DNA of 64,000 bases from Tenderia sp965602225 (lineage in GTDB: Bacteria > Pseudomonadota > Gammaproteobacteria > Tenderiales > Tenderiaceae). Both the position numbers and the translations under genes were made by a program. The notes below the pieces were generated by a model. That model worked only from the letters and a program-made list of their open reading frames with translations. It did no database searches and was not told the DNA's origin. The stretch spans positions 8,039 through 72,038 of the forward strand of contig CBFCYE010000013.1 in assembly GCA_965602225.1 (NCBI GenBank), in the 5' to 3' direction. Below are positions 41,926-51,441 of the stretch, one piece after another; within the stretch, counting starts at the first letter, position 1, and each line of letters begins with the position of its first letter.

Positions 41926-44900
41926 ATGCTTCAACTGCGCGGTAATCCAGCTTTATCCCCATTTCGTCTGCAAAAGCTGACTGAAACCATTCAGGCCCAG
42001 CTGCCTGGGGTGGCCCATGTCTATGCCGAGTTTGTCCATTTTGCCGATGTGGAACAAAGGCTTAGTGCAGAAGAAGAGACCTTGTTGGGCCGTCTGCTGG
42101 AGTATGGTCCCAAACTGGAAGTTGAAGCGCCTGAGGGTGATTTGCTGTTGGTTTTACCGCGTCCGGGCACGATTTCGCCCTGGGCCTCCAAAGCCACCGA
42201 TATTGCCCATAACTGTGGTTTGACGGGTATCCGTCGTCTGGAACGCGGTGTGGTCTATTACCTGGCCAAGAGTGATGGCGTAGCGCTGAATGATGGCGAG
42301 TTGAATGCCATCTTGCCGCTGCTGCATGATCGTATGACTGAGGCTGTATCTTTCAGTCTGGATGAGGCCGAAGGCCTGTTCCGGGTTGAAGATCCCCGCC
42401 CCATGCGCAGTGTCGATATTCTCGGTGGTGGCCGTGATGCCCTGGCCGTAGCCAATCGGGAACTGGGCCTGGCCCTGGCCGAGGACGAGATCGATTACCT
42501 GGTGGAGAACTTCACCACCTTGGGCCGCAATCCCAATGACATCGAGTTGATGATGTTTGCCCAGGCCAACTCTGAACATTGTCGCCATAAGATCTTTAAT
42601 GCCGACTGGGTCATTGACGGCAAGGCGCAGGACAAATCCCTGTTCAAGATGATCCGCAATACCCATGAGCTGCATCCAGAAGGGGTGTTGACTGCCTATT
42701 CTGATAATTCGTCGGTGATTGAGGGTGCCAGGGCCGGTCGCTTCTATCCTGATCCAGAAACCAAACAGTATGGTTATAACGAACAAGATATCGCCATCCT
42801 GATGAAGGTCGAGACCCATAATCACCCCACTGCCATTTCGCCTTTTTCTGGTGCGGCCACCGGTTCTGGTGGTGAGATTCGCGATGAAGGTGCCACCGGG
42901 CGCGGTTCCAAGCCCAAGGCCGGTCTGTCAGGTTTTAGTGTTTCCAACCTGCGCATTCCCGGTGCCGAGCAGCCCTGGGAGACCGATCATGGCAAACCCG
43001 GTCGCATCGTCTCAGCCCTGGATATTATGCTCGACGGGCCGATTGGCTCGGCGGCATTTAATAATGAATTTGGTCGCCCCAACATCAACGGCTATTTCCG
43101 CACCTATGAAGAGTCTGTGCCAGGCCCTGAGGGTGATGAGGTGCGTGGTTATCACAAACCGATCATGCTGGCCGGTGGTCTGGGCAGCATTAGTACCGAA
43201 CATGTTGAGAAACACATCATCCCACCCGGCGCGCAGCTGGTTGTGCTGGGTGGCCCGGCGATGTTGATTGGTCTGGGTGGGGGGGCTGCCTCATCGATGG
43301 AGACCGGTTCTTCAACAGAAAACCTGGACTTCGCCTCGGTGCAACGTGGCAATCCTGAAATGGAGCGCCGCTGTCAGGAGGTCATTGACCGTTGCTGGCA
43401 GCTGGGCAAAGACAATCCTATCGTCTCTATCCATGATGTCGGTGCCGGTGGTATCTCTAATGCCATGCCGGAACTGGTCAACGATGCCGGCCGTGGTGCC
43501 AAGTTTGAGCTGCGTGCCGTGCCCAACGATGAGCCGGGTATGTCACCGGTAGAGATCTGGTGTAACGAATCGCAAGAGCGTTACGTGATGGCGGTGATGC
43601 CAGAAGATATGGCCCGGTTTACGGCCATGTGTGAACGTGAACGCGCGCCGTTTGCTGTCATCGGTGAAGCCACCGAAGAGCAGCAGCTGATTGTTGGTGA
43701 TGGCCACTTTGACAATAGCCCGGTGGACATGCCGCTGGAAGTACTGTTGGGCAAACCACCCAAGATGTTGCGCGATGTGCAGCACAAGTCGTTCCAGAAG
43801 CAGGAATTTGATACCTCAGACATTGATATTAAAGAGGCGACCTATCGTGTGCTGCGTCTGCCCACTGTCGCCAATAAGAGCTTTCTAATCACCATTGGTG
43901 ACCGCTCGGTAACAGGGCTGGTGGCGCGTGACCAGTTTGTTGGTCCATGGCAGGTGCCGGTGGCCGATGTTGCTGTTACGGCTACCAGTTTTGATGTCAA
44001 TACCGGTGAGGCCATGGCCATGGGTGAACGTACCCCGATTGCCCTGGTGCACCACGCCGCCTCGGCGCGTATGGCGGTGGGTGAGGCGCTGACCAATCTG
44101 GCCGCTGCCCGTGTGACTGAGTTGGGCCGGGTGGTGTTGTCGGCTAACTGGATGGCCCCGGCTGGCCACCCGGGTGAAGACGCGGGTTTGTATGAAGCGG
44201 TGAAGGCGGTGGGTGAAGAGTTGTGTCCTGAGCTGGGTATCTGTATTCCAGTGGGTAAGGACTCCATGTCCATGAAGACGGTCTGGACCGAGGATGGTGA
44301 AGACAAATCGGTCACCTCACCGCTGTCGCTGGTCATCTCTGCCTTTGCGCCGGTGACTGATATTCGCAAGACCCTGACACCGGAATTAAAGACCGATCTG
44401 GGTGAGACGGATCTGATTCTGATTGATCTGGGTAAAGGCGCTAACCGCATGGCTGGTTCCTGTCTGGCCCAGGTCTATAAACAGATTGGTCATCATGCCC
44501 CGGACGTCGATGATGCCCAAGCCTTGAAGGCATTCTTTAACGTGATTCAGTCGTTGAACGAACAGGGTCTGATTACCGCTTATCACGACCGTTCCGATGG
44601 TGGCCTGCTGGCAACCATTACCGAGATGGCCTTTGCGGCCCATACCGGTGTCACTATTAAATTAGATGACTTGGGGGTGGATAATATTGCGGCCCTTTTC
44701 AGTGAAGAACTGGGGGCAGTGATTCAGGTGCGCCAGTCTGATACTGAGACAGTGCAAAAGCTGCTGCACGATGTCGGGCTGGGCCATTACAGTCATGTGA
44801 TTGGCAGTCTCAATGGCGACGATGTGGTCGAGGTGCTGGCCAATGGTGAGCTGATCCTGAGCGAGTCGCGTATTGAGCTGCAACGAGCCTGGTCTGAGAC

Positions 44901-45837
44901 CTCTTACCAGATCCAGTCTATCCGTGATAACTCCGACTGCGCCCAGCAAGAGTTTGCCCGTCTGTTGGATGAAACCGATCCTGGCATCCAGCCTGTTTTA
45001 AGCTTTGATCAAAACGCGGATGTTGCCGCGGCCCTGATCAAACCTGGGATTGCCACAGGCGCGCGTCCACGCATGGCAGTGCTGCGCGAGCAGGGTGTCA
45101 ATGGTCAGGTGGAAATGGCCGCTGCCTTTGATCGTGCCGGTTTCGATAGCATCGATGTGCACATGAGTGATGTCATCAGTGGTCGTGTGTCGCTGAAAGA
45201 TTTTAATGGTCTGGTGGCCTGCGGTGGTTTTTCCTACGGTGACGTGTTGGGTGCCGGTGAAGGTTGGGCCAAATCCATCCTCTTTAACCCACGCGCCCGT
45301 GATGAGTTCGAGGCCTTTTTCCAGCGTGATGATAGTTTCAGTCTAGGCATCTGTAATGGCTGTCAGATGATGTCCAATCTGCGTGAGCTGATTCCAGGCA
45401 GCGAGCTGTGGCCGCACTTTGTGCGTAATGTTTCAGAACAGTTTGAAGCGCGTTTCTCGCAGGTTGAAATCATGAAGTCGGCATCGATCTTTCTGCAGGG
45501 CATGGAAGGTTCACGCCTGCCGATTGCTGTTGCCCATGGTGAAGGCCGAGCCGAGTTTGCTTCTGCCAATGGCGCACAAGCAGCGTTGGATGCCGGTGTA
45601 GTGGGGCTACGTTATGTTGATAACTACGGCAACGCCACCGAGTCTTATCCTGCCAACCCCAATGGTTCGCCTTTAGGTGTGACGGGGCTGACAAACACTG
45701 ATGGTCGCTTTAGCATCATGATGCCGCATCCAGAGCGTGTCTTCCGTGCAGTGCAATATTCATCTCGACCTGCAGGCTGGGGTGAAGATGGTCCATGGCT
45801 GCGTATGTTCCGCAATGCCAGAGTCTGGTTAGGGTAA
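41926..45837 (+). CDS. purL: Phosphoribosylformylglycinamidine synthase (large form)
   Basis: PurL makes FGAM from FGAR, glutamine and ATP in purine synthesis. The 1303-residue single chain (Escherichia 1295) carries the N-terminal domain, two AIR-synthase-like halves and a C-terminal class I glutaminase domain with the nucleophile in GICNGCQMM and the His-Glu pair in MMPHPERVF. The start is ATG 41926, with AGGA 7 nt upstream; an in-frame TTG at 41920 adds two residues. A TAAAAT box lies about 40 bp before the start, without an obvious -35 element. Confidence 0.97.
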   Translation: MLQLRGNPALSPFRLQKLTETIQAQLPGVAHVYAEFVHFADVEQRLSAEEETLLGRLLEYGPKLEVEAPEGDLLLVLPRPGTISPWASKATDIAHNCGLTGIRRLERGVVYYLAKSDGVALNDGELNAILPLLHDRMTEAVSFSLDEAEGLFRVEDPRPMRSVDILGGGRDALAVANRELGLALAEDEIDYLVENFTTLGRNPNDIELMMFAQANSEHCRHKIFNADWVIDGKAQDKSLFKMIRNTHELHPEGVLTAYSDNSSVIEGARAGRFYPDPETKQYGYNEQDIAILMKVETHNHPTAISPFSGAATGSGGEIRDEGATGRGSKPKAGLSGFSVSNLRIPGAEQPWETDHGKPGRIVSALDIMLDGPIGSAAFNNEFGRPNINGYFRTYEESVPGPEGDEVRGYHKPIMLAGGLGSISTEHVEKHIIPPGAQLVVLGGPAMLIGLGGGAASSMETGSSTENLDFASVQRGNPEMERRCQEVIDRCWQLGKDNPIVSIHDVGAGGISNAMPELVNDAGRGAKFELRAVPNDEPGMSPVEIWCNESQERYVMAVMPEDMARFTAMCERERAPFAVIGEATEEQQLIVGDGHFDNSPVDMPLEVLLGKPPKMLRDVQHKSFQKQEFDTSDIDIKEATYRVLRLPTVANKSFLITIGDRSVTGLVARDQFVGPWQVPVADVAVTATSFDVNTGEAMAMGERTPIALVHHAASARMAVGEALTNLAAARVTELGRVVLSANWMAPAGHPGEDAGLYEAVKAVGEELCPELGICIPVGKDSMSMKTVWTEDGEDKSVTSPLSLVISAFAPVTDIRKTLTPELKTDLGETDLILIDLGKGANRMAGSCLAQVYKQIGHHAPDVDDAQALKAFFNVIQSLNEQGLITAYHDRSDGGLLATITEMAFAAHTGVTIKLDDLGVDNIAALFSEELGAVIQVRQSDTETVQKLLHDVGLGHYSHVIGSLNGDDVVEVLANGELILSESRIELQRAWSETSYQIQSIRDNSDCAQQEFARLLDETDPGIQPVLSFDQNADVAAALIKPGIATGARPRMAVLREQGVNGQVEMAAAFDRAGFDSIDVHMSDVISGRVSLKDFNGLVACGGFSYGDVLGAGEGWAKSILFNPRARDEFEAFFQRDDSFSLGICNGCQMMSNLRELIPGSELWPHFVRNVSEQFEARFSQVEIMKSASIFLQGMEGSRLPIAVAHGEGRAEFASANGAQAALDAGVVGLRYVDNYGNATESYPANPNGSPLGVTGLTNTDGRFSIMMPHPERVFRAVQYSSRPAGWGEDGPWLRMFRNARVWLG

Positions 45838-45879
45838 ATAATCCTTTTGCCGGGTCGAAGTAGGTGTAGGTAGGTTGTG

Positions 45880-46779
45880 ATGAGTAGTGTGATGCAAAAA
45901 TCCCTGGCGGTGGTTTTCCCTTTACTGGTTGCGTTGTTGTTGACTGGTTTTATTCCGGCGCAGCAGAGCGTGGATGCGCGTTTGCAACTCGAACGACTGA
46001 ATGTTGATTCAGCCGCTGAGCTGGAGCAGGCCTTTAACGAACTTGCCTATGCTTGGCCGCTGCAAGCTGGTGACTCTATTCCTGCTATTGAGTTGACTAC
46101 CTTACCTTCTGACTTGGCCCAGGTGCAGAATGTGAAACTGAAAAAGTCTCTGTTTTTCCGTAGCCTGTTACCAATCGTGTTGGCAGAAAATGAAAAGGTT
46201 GCCGAGCTACGCAGTCATATCTCCGCATTGCTGAAAAAGGGTGTGTTGCAACTGACTAAGGCAGAGAAGCGCTGGCTGGAAACCATCGCCCTGCAACACA
46301 AGGTTAAAGGCAGTATTAGCGATGTGCGGATTCAGCGTAAATTATTGAGTCGTGTCGATGTGGTGCCGCCTGCCCTGGTATTGGCCCAGGCTGCCAATGA
46401 AAGTGCCTGGGGCACGTCGCGTTTTGCCCGTCAGGGTAACAATATGTTTGGTCAGTGGACTTATCGTCAGTCGGAAGGGATTGTGCCTTTAGGTCGGCCA
46501 GAGGGAGCAACCTATGCCGTGCGCGCCTTTTCCAGTATTGATGCCTCGGTGCGCGCCTATATCCAGAACATTAACAGCAATAACGCCTATGCTGAATTAC
46601 GTCAGTTGCGACAGCAGATGCGTGACAAAGGTGAGGCGCTGGACAGTCATGTGCTGGCCACTGGTTTGATGGCTTATTCTGCTCGCGGTGAAGAATATAT
46701 AACTGAACTGCAGGCGATGATGCGCATCAATAAATTGTTGACAGTGTTGCAGTCGCTAAGCTTAAAACGTGGTTCATGA
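45880..46779 (+). CDS. Bax-like glucosaminidase-domain protein
   Basis: The 299-residue protein has an N-terminal hydrophobic segment (about 8-25) that serves as signal or anchor and a C-terminal glucosaminidase domain resembling Escherichia Bax. The core segment PPALVLAQAANESAWGTSRFA contains the catalytic-type glutamate (NESAWG), followed by GNNMFGQWTY and the YAVRAFSSIDASVRAY block. It is expected to cut peptidoglycan in the periplasm. It follows purL by 42 bp, so cotranscription is possible though functionally unrelated. An in-frame GTG precedes the ATG by one codon. Confidence 0.8.
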   Translation: MSSVMQKSLAVVFPLLVALLLTGFIPAQQSVDARLQLERLNVDSAAELEQAFNELAYAWPLQAGDSIPAIELTTLPSDLAQVQNVKLKKSLFFRSLLPIVLAENEKVAELRSHISALLKKGVLQLTKAEKRWLETIALQHKVKGSISDVRIQRKLLSRVDVVPPALVLAQAANESAWGTSRFARQGNNMFGQWTYRQSEGIVPLGRPEGATYAVRAFSSIDASVRAYIQNINSNNAYAELRQLRQQMRDKGEALDSHVLATGLMAYSARGEEYITELQAMMRINKLLTVLQSLSLKRGS

Positions 46780-47439
46780 AACAATATGTTTGTTCGGTTT
46801 TTGTAATCGTTTCGGTTTAACTCAATAGATAGCGTTTGATTTTATTTTTCATTCTCCAGCTTCACGCCCCTCTTAAATTAAATGCCCGCACGCTGCTTAA
46901 CTAGCACAACATCTTGTTGGTTTTTAGAAAACAATTTTTAGACATCAAACAGCTGTTTCCGGTCAGTGAATATTTAGTTATCAGTCGTATGGCGGTGGCT
47001 ATTTAATCTCATGCAAGGCTGTGAATCAGTTAAGTTTCTGCCGCGAATATTTCTTTAATTTATCTTCCAATAATTTTGATTTCGCTTTAGCGAAAATCAT
47101 CTTCTATCTTGCTTAGTTTCACTGTTTTCTCAGAACTGTTTCATCTATCCCCAAGTCACTACGTAGAATTACGTTTATGCCTAGTGTTCTAACACCATTG
47201 TCGTCACTACAGGTATGGAGACCAGAACAGTTGCTTGTCACGATAAAGCACTGATTAAGGCTGTATTTCCATTGGATTTTAACGGTTCAATAATGTAACA
47301 GGCAGTCGATACTGAAATAGAAAGGTGATGAAGAAATCGATAACAGATTGATCAACGATAAATTTATCGAATTCAGTCATTCATCAGCTAGTGCAAGTTG
47401 GTATTTCAATTCTCGGTGACCATTTTTATAACGCATAGC
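46780..47439. other. 660-bp non-coding stretch before the hybrid kinase
   Basis: No gene is supported. It is AT-rich. A hairpin TTTCGCT/AGCGAAA lies at 47080-47095, and a perfect 14-bp palindrome CGATAAATTTATCG at 47356-47369 looks like an operator. The octamer GTCACTAC occurs twice, near 47155 and 47204. The stretch probably holds the regulatory region of the kinase. Confidence 0.45.
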
Positions 47440-47565
47440 ATGATGTTTATTTTTATTACCTCTTTTTTATTGATGAGTCTGGCCGTCCTCTGCAGCGCAG
47501 ACACACTGAACAGATGTGGTCGGCGACTGGTTGAGCACAATGCATTACTGGAAGCTGGAAAATGA
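47440..47565 (+). CDS. 41-codon ORF coupled to the hybrid kinase
   Basis: The frame starts MMFIFITSFLLMSLAVLCSA, a signal-peptide-like or membrane segment, and continues with a polar, partly basic tail (about 20 residues). Its stop codon overlaps the kinase start (ATGA), the classical arrangement for coupled translation. No clear Shine-Dalgarno sequence precedes it and I know no family, so it could also be chance. Confidence 0.35.
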   Translation: MMFIFITSFLLMSLAVLCSADTLNRCGRRLVEHNALLEAGK

Positions 47566-50500
47566 AGTGGTCTATTAGCAGAAAACTCATTCTCATCACC
47601 CTGTTAGCAATTCTGCTGCCCGCCTTCGCCGGAAGCATGATCCTTTATAGAGAAATAGCTGCGAATGTTGCTTTCACCAAGCTTAACGATCTGATGAACA
47701 TTATCGATGCAAGATATATACATGTTCTAGATTTTATGAAACAGAAAAAACTAAGCACTGTGACTCTAAGTGAAAACCACTTCATTCATGAACAACTTCA
47801 ACATATTTACGGCGATCAAGACAGATTCTCGGAACAGGAAAAGAATGCCGCTCTGCATAATATTCAGTCCTATTTAGAGCGCTTGAAGGAAGATTCGCAA
47901 CTCGACTGGCATGCCATGAAGCAGGACAAAGAAGCTGGCATATCCTTGCGGCAGGTGTTTGGCAGGGAGGTAAAGTGGGACATGTATCGCCTGGATAAAC
48001 GCCTCTACCGTCACCATGAAATTATCCTTGTTGGCCGTGACGGCAAGGTCATCAGTTCCACTAGTAAGGACAATATTGGAATCGACATGACGGGTACCGA
48101 TCTGTTTGAAAATGGCAGAAAAGACATTTTTTTTAAGGATGTCTATGAAGACAGGGTTGGTAACACCGCCATGGCCATCGCCGCCCCCATATCCCACCAG
48201 GGTGAAGGTCAAGACCTGGCACACTTTGATAATGATTTTATGGGTGTTGTCGTTATCAAGACCAATACTGACTTTTTGAGCGACCTGGTTACTGGAGACC
48301 TTGGTAATCAGATTGGCGGAAAACTATTTTTTTCCGGCTATACGCCTTCCACTGATTTCTACATGATCAACAAAGAAGGTTACATGATCACCCAGTCCAA
48401 AGGGCTCATGGGAGAAAGGGATACTATCTTAAAACAGCAATCCAAAACCCTACCCTGGCAGCGTTGTGTCGATGAATCCCTTCCTGTGCGAGAGGCGCAG
48501 GAGTTTTATCTCAATTACGACGGCGTAGAGGTCGGCGGCGCGTCCATGTGCATCTTTGATATGAAATGGACGATAGTCGTTGAGCAAAACAAGGATGAGA
48601 TTCTCACCCTTTTTAGCAGCATAGGGAAAATCATGACCATCATCGGTCTGGCGATGCTGATTTCTATTACCCTGTTACTCTTTTTCATGATTAAAAAAGT
48701 GATCATCGAGCCTATAAACCAATTATCTGATGCCACCAAACAGTTGAAAAAGGGTGACTACGATGTTCGGGTAAAAATCAACAGCAACGATGAAGTTGGC
48801 CTGCTTGGTGAGTCCTTCAATTCAATGGCTGAAGATATCCAAAAGTCTACCCACGAGTTGCATGTCAATAACCAGCAGTTAGAAATAATGGTCGATTGGC
48901 GTACCAAAGAGCTTAGTGAGACCAACAGCCATCTGTCGCAGGAAATGGTGGAGCGAAAACAGGCCCAAGTGGAAGCGGAACAAGCCAATCAGGCCAAGTC
49001 GGAGTTCCTCGCCACCATGAGCCATGAGATCCGCACCCCCATGAATGGTGTGCTGGGCATGCTTCATTTGTTGAGCAAGACCGAACTGATTTCCAAGCAG
49101 CGGCGCTTCGTTGATACCGCCATCAGTTCAGGCAAGATGCTGATGACAGTGATTAACGACATCCTCGATTTTTCCAAGCTGGAGGCGAACAAGCTGGAGC
49201 TGGAATTCATCTCGTTTGAACTCTCTAGCTTGCTGGAGCAATGTGTGGCGTTGTTAGCCAAAGAAGCGCATGAGAAAGGCCTGGAACTGCTCTGTTCGGT
49301 GGATCCCGAGGTGCCACACCAGGTTAAAGGCGATCCTACCCGCTTACGTCAGGTGCTGACCAACCTGCTTAATAACGCCATCAAGTTCACTGAGAATGGC
49401 GACGTCGTGCTGTATGCCAGCATGCTTAATGACGGCAGCATCCATCTAGGTGTGAGAGACACAGGGATAGGGATGACTGACGCGCAGCAGCAATTGTTAT
49501 TCAAGGCCTTCAGCCAGGTCGACAGCTCCCATACCCGAAAATTTGGTGGTACCGGCCTTGGACTGGCGATCTCCCAGAAACTGGTCACGGCCATGGGCGG
49601 TAGCATACGCGTAGCCAGCGCGCCGGGCCTGGGGACGGATTTCAACTTCGATTTATCGCTGGAGGTAGTTAACGATGATGCACTTCAATTTAAAGCGTCG
49701 ACCTCATTGTCCAAGCAGCGTTTCCTGGTGGTGGATGACAACCCCACTTTGAGGGAGCTGATGAAAAATATCCTTGAGAGCTGGGAGGTTGTGCAGATAG
49801 GCTTGGCTGAAAATGGTGCCGATGCCCTGGAACAATTGCGCCATGCCGCCGCGGCTAACGAAGCCTATGACATAGCCGTGCTGGATATGAATATGCCGGG
49901 TATGAACGGTTTGGAATTAGCACGCACCATCCGTGCCGATGCGACGCTGAATGATATGACCTTGATGATTCTTAGCGCGGTCATTCAGGACAAAGCAGTG
50001 CCAGAGGTAGACGCCTGGTTGACCAAGCCAGTATTACAATCTGACCTGTATAACTGTCTATTGACGTTGTTGGGAAACACTCAGCAGGCAGTAGCCCACA
50101 TACCAGCCGCAGGCCAAGACTGGTGGTTCGGAGGCCGTAAGCTGTTATTGGTGGAAGACAATCAGGTCAACCAGCAGGTGGCGCAGGAGATCCTTACAGG
50201 GGCGGGCTTTGAGGTTGATATCTGTGATAACGGTGCCGACGCTGTAAAAGCAGTGCAAGACAACAGCTATGACCTTGTATTGATGGACATACAGATGCCA
50301 ATAATGGATGGCCTTGAGGCAACACAGAAGATCCGTTCTCTCGGTGATGGTTACGCAAACCTACCGATCATAGCCATGACCGCCCATGCCCTTAGCGGCG
50401 ACGCCGACAAGAGTCTGGCGGCAGGCATGAATGCCCATGTGACCAAACCCTTCGATCCCGATGCCTTGTTTAAAAAACTATCTAGCTGGGTTAAGCCAAG

Positions 50501-51155
50501 TGAAAAATCAGTCGAGACAGCCGGGCAAACCGAGGCTGTCACAATGGCGAGCTTACCTGACTTGCCGGGCATCGATGTGGCTGATGGCCTGCAACGCCTG
50601 CGTGGTAATTGGGCTGCATATCAACGAATCTTGTGTAGCTTCCGCAACAAGCAGGTTGATACGGCAGAGGTTATTGCTGCGCATATCGAAAAGCAGGAGT
50701 GGGTCGAAGCTGCGGGCTTGGCGCACACGCTTAAAGGTAGTGCTGGCAACATCGGCGCACACGAGCTTTACAAAATAGCGACACAGCTAGAGCAGGCTTG
50801 TGATGACCGCAATGCTGATCTGTCCGCGACTAAACTCTATGAGTTAAGTGCACAATTACAAATAGTAATAAGCGGACTTGGGGTGCTGGAACAGGATGAA
50901 GTGACTGTTGAGGATATAACAGCTACGGAGGGAAATGATGATCCAGCACAGCTAAGGATTTTGCTAGAGCAGCTATCTACCTATTTAGATGCGGACTTAG
51001 GTGAGGCACAGGCCTGTTTCAAAATATTGAAACGGCGGCTTAGTGGTGAGGTCTATGCCGCTCAAGTGAAGGCTTTGGAGGATGCTTTGAACGATTTCAA
51101 TATAGATGCTGCAAAGTTAAGTATAGAGGCTCTCATGCAACTCTTGCCGCAGTAA
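47562..51155 (+). CDS. Hybrid sensor histidine kinase with two receivers and HPt
   Basis: The 1197-residue protein is a complete phosphorelay in one chain. TM1 is at about 8-30, followed by a large periplasmic sensor (31-345, of double-Cache type), TM2 at 353-378, HAMP at 379-432, a coiled coil, the kinase core with His488 (SHEIRTPMNG) and an ATP-binding domain with N-box NLLNNAIKF and G-boxes DTGIGM and GTGLGL. Receiver 1 has Asp775 (LDMNMPG), receiver 2 has Asp909 (LMDIQMP) and HPt has His1055 (AHTLKGSAG). The design is that of BarA-type kinases, although the sensor differs. No partner response regulator gene lies nearby. Confidence 0.92.
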   Translation: MKWSISRKLILITLLAILLPAFAGSMILYREIAANVAFTKLNDLMNIIDARYIHVLDFMKQKKLSTVTLSENHFIHEQLQHIYGDQDRFSEQEKNAALHNIQSYLERLKEDSQLDWHAMKQDKEAGISLRQVFGREVKWDMYRLDKRLYRHHEIILVGRDGKVISSTSKDNIGIDMTGTDLFENGRKDIFFKDVYEDRVGNTAMAIAAPISHQGEGQDLAHFDNDFMGVVVIKTNTDFLSDLVTGDLGNQIGGKLFFSGYTPSTDFYMINKEGYMITQSKGLMGERDTILKQQSKTLPWQRCVDESLPVREAQEFYLNYDGVEVGGASMCIFDMKWTIVVEQNKDEILTLFSSIGKIMTIIGLAMLISITLLLFFMIKKVIIEPINQLSDATKQLKKGDYDVRVKINSNDEVGLLGESFNSMAEDIQKSTHELHVNNQQLEIMVDWRTKELSETNSHLSQEMVERKQAQVEAEQANQAKSEFLATMSHEIRTPMNGVLGMLHLLSKTELISKQRRFVDTAISSGKMLMTVINDILDFSKLEANKLELEFISFELSSLLEQCVALLAKEAHEKGLELLCSVDPEVPHQVKGDPTRLRQVLTNLLNNAIKFTENGDVVLYASMLNDGSIHLGVRDTGIGMTDAQQQLLFKAFSQVDSSHTRKFGGTGLGLAISQKLVTAMGGSIRVASAPGLGTDFNFDLSLEVVNDDALQFKASTSLSKQRFLVVDDNPTLRELMKNILESWEVVQIGLAENGADALEQLRHAAAANEAYDIAVLDMNMPGMNGLELARTIRADATLNDMTLMILSAVIQDKAVPEVDAWLTKPVLQSDLYNCLLTLLGNTQQAVAHIPAAGQDWWFGGRKLLLVEDNQVNQQVAQEILTGAGFEVDICDNGADAVKAVQDNSYDLVLMDIQMPIMDGLEATQKIRSLGDGYANLPIIAMTAHALSGDADKSLAAGMNAHVTKPFDPDALFKKLSSWVKPSEKSVETAGQTEAVTMASLPDLPGIDVADGLQRLRGNWAAYQRILCSFRNKQVDTAEVIAAHIEKQEWVEAAGLAHTLKGSAGNIGAHELYKIATQLEQACDDRNADLSATKLYELSAQLQIVISGLGVLEQDEVTVEDITATEGNDDPAQLRILLEQLSTYLDADLGEAQACFKILKRRLSGEVYAAQVKALEDALNDFNIDAAKLSIEALMQLLPQ

Positions 51156-51441
51156 CTCAGTAACAAACGGCTGTTTATCAAGCAAAGCTAAATGTTAACA
51201 AATGTAAATTGGGTCGGACTCAACAACATTGAAATAACCGCCAGCCGCTGGCTATCAGTTTTGTAATTACCGATAATCTTTTTGAACACTATCTGCACAG
51301 GATGATTGTTAGATTAGTGCCTCGAAGGCTGTGTTTACGGCGAGATACGGGTCATATATGAATCTGTTAAATACTCGTTATTAGATTACGTATATATAGT
51401 AATTTTCCTTTTAGCAAAACTAATAATATAGTGTTGGGGTT

